A DNA stretch of 43,538 bases from Bifidobacterium leontopitheci (GTDB taxonomy: Bacteria; Actinomycetota; Actinomycetes; Actinomycetales; Bifidobacteriaceae): NCBI RefSeq assembly GCF_009193355.1, contig NZ_WBVT01000028.1, forward strand, positions 1 to 43,538, in the 5' to 3' direction. Below, piece by piece: positions 39,986 to 43,538 of this stretch. The position numbers were made by a program, and so were the translations under genes. Numbering within the stretch: position 1 is the stretch's first letter; every line of letters begins with the position of its first letter. A model generated the notes under the pieces. It had not been told where the DNA came from and did no database searches. It saw only the letters and a list, made by a program, of their open reading frames with translations.

Positions 39986-41428
39986 ATGAGACAGAGCGAA
40001 GCCCTGGCGATCCTGAACGCCGGCGCGAACGTGTTCCTGACAGGTGCGCCGGGCGCGGGCAAGACGTATGCGCTGAACGAGTTCATCCGTCAGGCGCGTG
40101 CGGACGGTGCCGACGTCGCCGTCACCGCGTCCACCGGCATCGCCGCCACGCACGTCAACGGCCAGACCATCCACTCGTGGAGCGGCATCGGCCTGGCCGA
40201 CGTACTGACGACGAACCTGCTGAAGACCATCAGGACCCGCCGGCGCCGCCGCATCCAGGCGACCGACGTGCTCATCATCGACGAGGTGTCGATGATGCAC
40301 GCATGGCTGTTCGACATGGTCGATCAGGTGTGCCGTTCGGTGCGCCGCGACCCGCGCCCGTTCGGCGGGCTGCAGGTGGTCCTGTCCGGCGACTTCTTCC
40401 AGCTGCCGCCGGTTTCGGTGTCCGGTCGTAACCGTGACGTGCTGCCGAAAAGCCAGGAGTTCCTCGACTCGCGGCGACGGTATGCGGACGCCGGGCTCAA
40501 CCCGGAGGGGTTCGTCACCGAGTCGCTGGTGTGGCGTGAGCTTAATCCGGCGGTCTGCTACCTGACCGAACAGCATCGTCAGGATGACGGCCGTCTGCTC
40601 GGCGTGCTCACCGACATCCGCAACGGCTGCGTGGACGACGGCGACCGTGACATCCTCGTCACGCGGCTCGGCGTCCGGCCTGCCGAAGGCGAGGTGGCGG
40701 TCCACCTGTTCCCCGTCAACCGGCAGGCCGACGGGCTCAACGACATGCGGCTGGAGCGCATCGCCGGCGATCCGCACTGGTTCCACGCCGAACAGGCCGG
40801 CGAGGCGACGCTGGTCGAACGGCTGAAACGCAACATGCTGGCGCCCGAGCATCTCATGCTCAAGGAGGGCGCGGCGGTGATGGCACTGCGCAACGACGCC
40901 GACCACCAGTATGTGAATGGCTCGCTGGGCACGGTGCGCGCGTTCGCCGCCGACAGCAAGGGCGGCTGGCCGGTCGTCGAGTTCGAGAACGGCAACATCG
41001 TGACCATGAAACCGGCTTCATGGGAGATGATGGACGGCGACACAGTGCTCGCGTCGGTCAGTCAGGTGCCGTTGCGCTGCGCGTGGGGCATCACGATCCA
41101 TAAGTCGCAGGGCATGACGCTCGACCGGGCGGTCATGGACCTGAGCCGCACGTTCGCGCCCGGCATGGGGTATGTGGCGCTGTCGCGCGTGGAGCGGCTC
41201 GACGGACTGTACCTGGCGGGAGTGAACAACCGCATGTTCGCGGTGTCGCCGGATGCTGTGTCGCTGGACGGTGATTTGCGACGGGCGTCCGACGATGCGT
41301 CGGCGACGCTGGACGCGGACGGGGCCGCGGCGTTCCGGCCGGGGCGCCGGGATGGTGGCGGCTCTGCGGGTGACGGCGTCGCGAGTGCGGCGGGCGACGG
41401 TGGGTTCGAGCAGGCCGCGCTGTTCTGA
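39986..41428 (+). CDS. Pif1-like DNA helicase
   Basis: A 480-residue superfamily-1B (5'-3') helicase of the Pif1/RecD2 type. Walker A is LTGAPGAGKTYALNEF; ASTGIAATHVNGQTIHSWSG is the Pif1 signature region; Walker B is VLIIDEVSMMHAWLF; LSGDFFQLPPV is motif III; and the C-terminal UvrD-like WGITIHKSQGMTLDRAVMDL and YVALSRV complete the motor. Pif1 enzymes unwind G-quadruplexes and RNA-DNA hybrids and help replication fork progress; the high-GC genome makes this plausible. A ~55-residue low-complexity tail (RPGRRDGGGSAGDGV) ends in AALF. Starts 13 bp after the HAD gene. Confidence 0.92.
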   Translation: MRQSEALAILNAGANVFLTGAPGAGKTYALNEFIRQARADGADVAVTASTGIAATHVNGQTIHSWSGIGLADVLTTNLLKTIRTRRRRRIQATDVLIIDEVSMMHAWLFDMVDQVCRSVRRDPRPFGGLQVVLSGDFFQLPPVSVSGRNRDVLPKSQEFLDSRRRYADAGLNPEGFVTESLVWRELNPAVCYLTEQHRQDDGRLLGVLTDIRNGCVDDGDRDILVTRLGVRPAEGEVAVHLFPVNRQADGLNDMRLERIAGDPHWFHAEQAGEATLVERLKRNMLAPEHLMLKEGAAVMALRNDADHQYVNGSLGTVRAFAADSKGGWPVVEFENGNIVTMKPASWEMMDGDTVLASVSQVPLRCAWGITIHKSQGMTLDRAVMDLSRTFAPGMGYVALSRVERLDGLYLAGVNNRMFAVSPDAVSLDGDLRRASDDASATLDADGAAAFRPGRRDGGGSAGDGVASAAGDGGFEQAALF

Positions 41429-41520
41429 CGTGTCGCGGCCATGATGTTTTGTCTGGCGTCTTGGTAAAGTATGCCGATGTTGTCCATACAGAGTTGTCCA
41501 CAAGACAAAGGAGATTGAGA

Positions 41521-41991
41521 GTGGCACAGAACAACAGCGCCAGCAAGGACGTCGCTAACAAGAACGGGTCGAAGAAGAAGCCGGTCGTGGCGATCGTCAT
41601 CGCCGTGGTGGTGGTCGTCGTGGCCGTCATCGCCGGCGTGATCGCATGGAGGTCGCTCGGCGGCGAGAGCGTGGAGTCGCTCAAGGCCAGCTGCGCCGAG
41701 GTGTCCGAGCAGCGCCGTATGCAGCAGAACGTCTACAACACGCTGGTGAACGGCGACGCCGCGGCCGCCAGCGCGTACACGGAGGATCAGGTGAACGACC
41801 CCGACACGCTCGCCAAGCTGGCGGACGAGCTGGACGTCAAGACCCCCGAGCTGGGCGCCTGCAACGTCGAGACCGCCGACGAGTTCAAGACGCAGATCAG
41901 CAAGATCGAGTCCAACACCACGTGGTACAAGGACCACACCGCCAGCCTGCAGAAGGCGGTCGACGCCGTCAACGCGAGCGTCAAGAAGTGA
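41521..41991 (+). CDS. Single-pass membrane protein of unknown function, 156 aa
   Basis: A 156-residue protein from a GTG at 41521 preceded by AAAGGAG with 7 nt spacing (an in-frame ATG at 41449 lacks a ribosome site). A ~20-residue basic N-terminus (KKKP) leads into one strongly hydrophobic helix (IVIAVVVVVVAVIAGVIAW), then a ~110-residue extracytoplasmic helical domain with two Cys (SCAEVSEQ, GACNVET) that may pair. It resembles small secreted/anchored actinobacterial proteins of unknown role. It stands after the Pif1-like gene and ends with a strong terminator. Confidence 0.7.
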   Translation: MAQNNSASKDVANKNGSKKKPVVAIVIAVVVVVVAVIAGVIAWRSLGGESVESLKASCAEVSEQRRMQQNVYNTLVNGDAAAASAYTEDQVNDPDTLAKLADELDVKTPELGACNVETADEFKTQISKIESNTTWYKDHTASLQKAVDAVNASVKK

Positions 41992-42038
41992 CCAGAGCCT
42001 CCCTTCGCGTAAGGTGAGGCATAGCGTCGCTATAGCGT

Positions 42039-42100
42039 AGTGGGGGCCGGCCCGACGTGTCGTCGGACCGGCCCCCACTGTCGTTGTTTTCGTTGTTTTT
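42039..42100. terminator. Bidirectional terminator, convergent genes
   Basis: AGTGGGGGCCGG (42039-42050) plus CCGACG pairs with CGTCGG and CCGGCCCCCACT (42061-42079) in an ~18-bp stem with a bulge. A T-rich stretch (TTGTTTTCGTTGTTTTT) follows to 42100. It ends both the 156-aa gene and, in reverse, the LacI gene. Confidence 0.8.
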
Positions 42101-42101
42101 C

Positions 42102-42129
42102 GTCACAGCGGGTAGGTGCACGCTGTGAC
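42102..42129. repeat. GTCACAGCG hairpin, second member of the 14873 family
   Basis: GTCACAGCG and CGCTGTGAC flank a 10-nt loop. The palindrome at 14873 has the same nine-base arms and the following GGGTA, indicating a recurring motif. Confidence 0.65.
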
Positions 42130-42155
42130 AAAACGGGGTAATGCCGCGATCCGCG

Positions 42156-43169
42156 TCAGACGCTGATGTCGCGCACGGAGCCGCGTTCCACGAGCTCCGC
42201 GGGGATGACGGTCTTCACGCCGGCCGGCACCTTCGCCCCCTCACACATGCGCTTGGCCATGAAGAACGCCTCACTGCCCACGTCATTGAACCGCATCCGC
42301 ATCGTGGTCAGTGCGAGCCTCGGCACGGTGCCGACGAGCGAGTCGTCGACGCCGATCACGCTCACGTCCTCGGGCACGCGGCGTCCGCCGGCCTGCAGGC
42401 CGAGCATCGCGCCGTACGCCATCTGGTCGTTCGCCGCGTAGATGGCGGTGCAGTCCGGGTCGTGCGCGAGCACGAGCCCGGCCTGATAGCCGCTGTCCGC
42501 GTCCCAGTCGCCCATATAGGTGGGCGGGATGCGCAACCCCAGCTGGTCGAGAGTGTCATGCCAGCCGCGTGCGCGGCTTTCCGCCGCTCGCGACGACGAA
42601 GGGCCGGCGATGTGGTAGACGGTCTTGTGCCCCTTGCTCAGCAGGTAGTCGACGATGGCCGTCGAACAGCCATACTGGTCGGAGTCGATGGTGGGGCAGT
42701 GGTTGGCCGGGTCCTCGCTGATGATGACCACCGGCAGCTCCTTCGGCGGCTGGAACGTGTCGAAGTCGGGCACATGCTCCTCCATGACCACGATCACGCC
42801 GTCGACAGGCAGTTGCTTCATGCGTTCGACCGCCGCCTCCAGCGTGCGCTCGTGGTTGCGGCCGATGAACTGCATGGTGATGGCGTACCCGCTGTCGTTG
42901 GCCGCCTGCGCGATGCCGCCGAGAATGCGAGCGTTACCATAGGAGAGCATGCTGAACAATACGACGCCGATGTCCTTGAACCGGCCGTGCTTCAGCGCGC
43001 GCGCCGCATAGTTGGGACGGTATCCGAGCTTCTCCATCGCCGCTTCGACACGTTGTCTGGTTTCTGGTCGCACGGCGTTGCTGCCGTTGGCTACGCGGGA
43101 GACGGTCTGCGGCGACACGCCGGCCGCGCGCGCGACGTCCTGCATGGAGGCTGGTTGTGAATGATCCAT
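42156..43169 (-). CDS. LacI-family transcriptional regulator
   Basis: A 337-residue cytosolic repressor. An N-terminal LacI HTH (MQDVARAAGVSPQTVSRVAN, hinge YRPNYAARALKHGR) precedes a periplasmic-binding-protein-like effector domain (residues ~60-335) with IGVVLFSMLSYGNARILGGI and IYAANDQMAYGAMLGL. Length is normal. It is divergently encoded from a sugar ABC permease with 224 bp between, the usual arrangement for local control of a sugar uptake operon; the sugar is unknown. No strong ribosome site precedes the ATG. Confidence 0.94.
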   Translation of the reverse strand: MDHSQPASMQDVARAAGVSPQTVSRVANGSNAVRPETRQRVEAAMEKLGYRPNYAARALKHGRFKDIGVVLFSMLSYGNARILGGIAQAANDSGYAITMQFIGRNHERTLEAAVERMKQLPVDGVIVVMEEHVPDFDTFQPPKELPVVIISEDPANHCPTIDSDQYGCSTAIVDYLLSKGHKTVYHIAGPSSSRAAESRARGWHDTLDQLGLRIPPTYMGDWDADSGYQAGLVLAHDPDCTAIYAANDQMAYGAMLGLQAGGRRVPEDVSVIGVDDSLVGTVPRLALTTMRMRFNDVGSEAFFMAKRMCEGAKVPAGVKTVIPAELVERGSVRDISV

Positions 43170-43254
43170 GGTTACTGCTTTGTCTTGACGTGGAATCTTA
43201 TGTTTTGGTTACCATCATAGGCGATTTTTTCTTGCGACTTGCCGGGCGGCGAAG

Positions 43255-43282
43255 TGGACAATCTCAACATTGGTGCTATTAT
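43255..43282 (+). promoter_or_regulatory. Promoter of the sugar ABC permease gene
   Basis: TGGACA (43255-43260) and TATTAT (43277-43282) are separated by 16 nt. Downstream, GATAACGCAAACATTTT and repeated AACG units (43320-43370) include potential LacI-family operator half-sites. A 110-nt leader leads to AAGGAGAGG at the ribosome site. Confidence 0.55.
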
Positions 43283-43393
43283 GATAACGCAAACATTTTT
43301 CCAGACAATGTTGCACGGAACGAACGTAACGGCACACAACGTCACAGAACGTTCCATGCGGCAGCGACTTCGAGTCCTTCGAAGGAGAGGGTT

Positions 43394-43538
43394 ATGGCAG
43401 CAGCTGAAGTAGCGCCGTCGGCTCGTGTGAATAGGCACAAGCCGGATTGGCGTGGTTGGAAGTTCATGTGGCCGTTCGCGGTGGTGTTCGTGTTCGTGTT
43501 CATCATCCCGTTGGTGTATGCGGTGTACATCTCGTTCT
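43394..43538 (+). CDS. Sugar ABC transporter permease (MalF-like), N-terminal part
   Basis: 48 codons are visible before the window ends. A ~25-residue basic N-terminus (MAAAEVAPSARVNRHKPDWR) leads into a first membrane helix with MWPFAVVFVFVFIIPLVYAV, the typical start of a MalF/LacF-type permease of carbohydrate ABC importers. AAGGAGAGGGTT precedes the ATG. It is divergent from the LacI regulator, as expected for an oligosaccharide uptake operon. Confidence 0.75.
   Translation, partial: MAAAEVAPSARVNRHKPDWRGWKFMWPFAVVFVFVFIIPLVYAVYISF

Noticed and set aside
36304..40086. Minus-strand open frame of 1260 codons through alpha-glucosidase, antisense orn and antisense HAD gene
   Set aside because: Only the last 584 codons are the GH13 enzyme; the rest lies antisense to two well-supported genes and reflects high-GC codon bias. 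The promoter with CATAAT and the start at 38058 mark the real beginning.

Overview
The window looks like chromosomal DNA of a Bifidobacterium-like actinobacterium. It is GC-rich with strong G/C preference at third codon positions, has the order rpmE-prfA-prmC-(acyltransferase)-tsaC-wecA-guaB-GH13 glucosidase-orn, shows Actinobacteria-style leaderless promoters (TANNNT 6-8 nt before an ATG), and carries many GH13/LacI/sugar-transport functions. The genus is an inference from gene order and style, not from a database match. Both window edges cut genes: an unidentified gene ends at 72 and a sugar ABC permease starts at 43394.

Layout. 1-7.4 kb: a large multi-domain peptidoglycan-binding/DUF1906 protein with an unfamiliar C-terminal domain and a less GC-biased composition; a GT4 glycosyltransferase; a 43-codon ORF with a very strong ribosome binding site; tRNA-Asp; an alpha/beta hydrolase divergent from a DUF2974 lipase-like protein; a tiny zinc-finger-like protein. 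7.6-12.3 kb: a MacB/FtsX-type permease with serine-rich insertions and its ATPase, closed by a perfect palindromic terminator; an unknown 223-aa protein; an EamA/DMT exporter. 12.5-20 kb: a DEAD-box RNA helicase, a repeat-rich spacer, then a tight four-gene operon (VWA plus solute-binding lipoprotein, XpaC-like membrane protein, second membrane-anchored solute-binding protein, TelA). 20.2-28.2 kb: class A beta-lactamase-like protein, aldose-6-phosphate-epimerase-like protein, cyclopropane fatty acid synthase, a sugar/polyol module on the minus strand (GlxA/AraC regulator, GRP sugar transporter, Gfo/Idh/MocA dehydrogenase), a CAT-anticodon tRNA, and a small unknown protein preceded by a 13-codon overlapping upstream ORF. 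28.6-36 kb: translation and envelope genes (L31, RF1, RF1/2 methyltransferase, t6A synthase, WecA-like transferase, IMP dehydrogenase). 36.3-43.5 kb: GH13 alpha-glucosidase divergent from oligoribonuclease, HAD phosphatase, Pif1-like helicase, a membrane-anchored unknown, and a LacI regulator divergent from a sugar ABC permease.

The most system-like locus is the VWA/SBP-XpaC-SBP-TelA operon (15162-20005). Its two solute-binding modules share motifs, one fused to a VWA domain with intact MIDAS residues, and they are cotranscribed with two families associated with poorly understood envelope or tellurite stress. Other standouts are a repeat-derived Pro/Ala/Gly-rich insertion inside prmC, paired near-identical dyads overlapping the divergent alpha-glucosidase and orn promoters, a set of long perfect inverted repeats (18-32 bp arms) mostly at gene ends, copies of an interspersed structured intergenic element, and a recurrent leaderless promoter architecture. 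No CRISPR array, insertion sequence, rRNA or prophage was seen.
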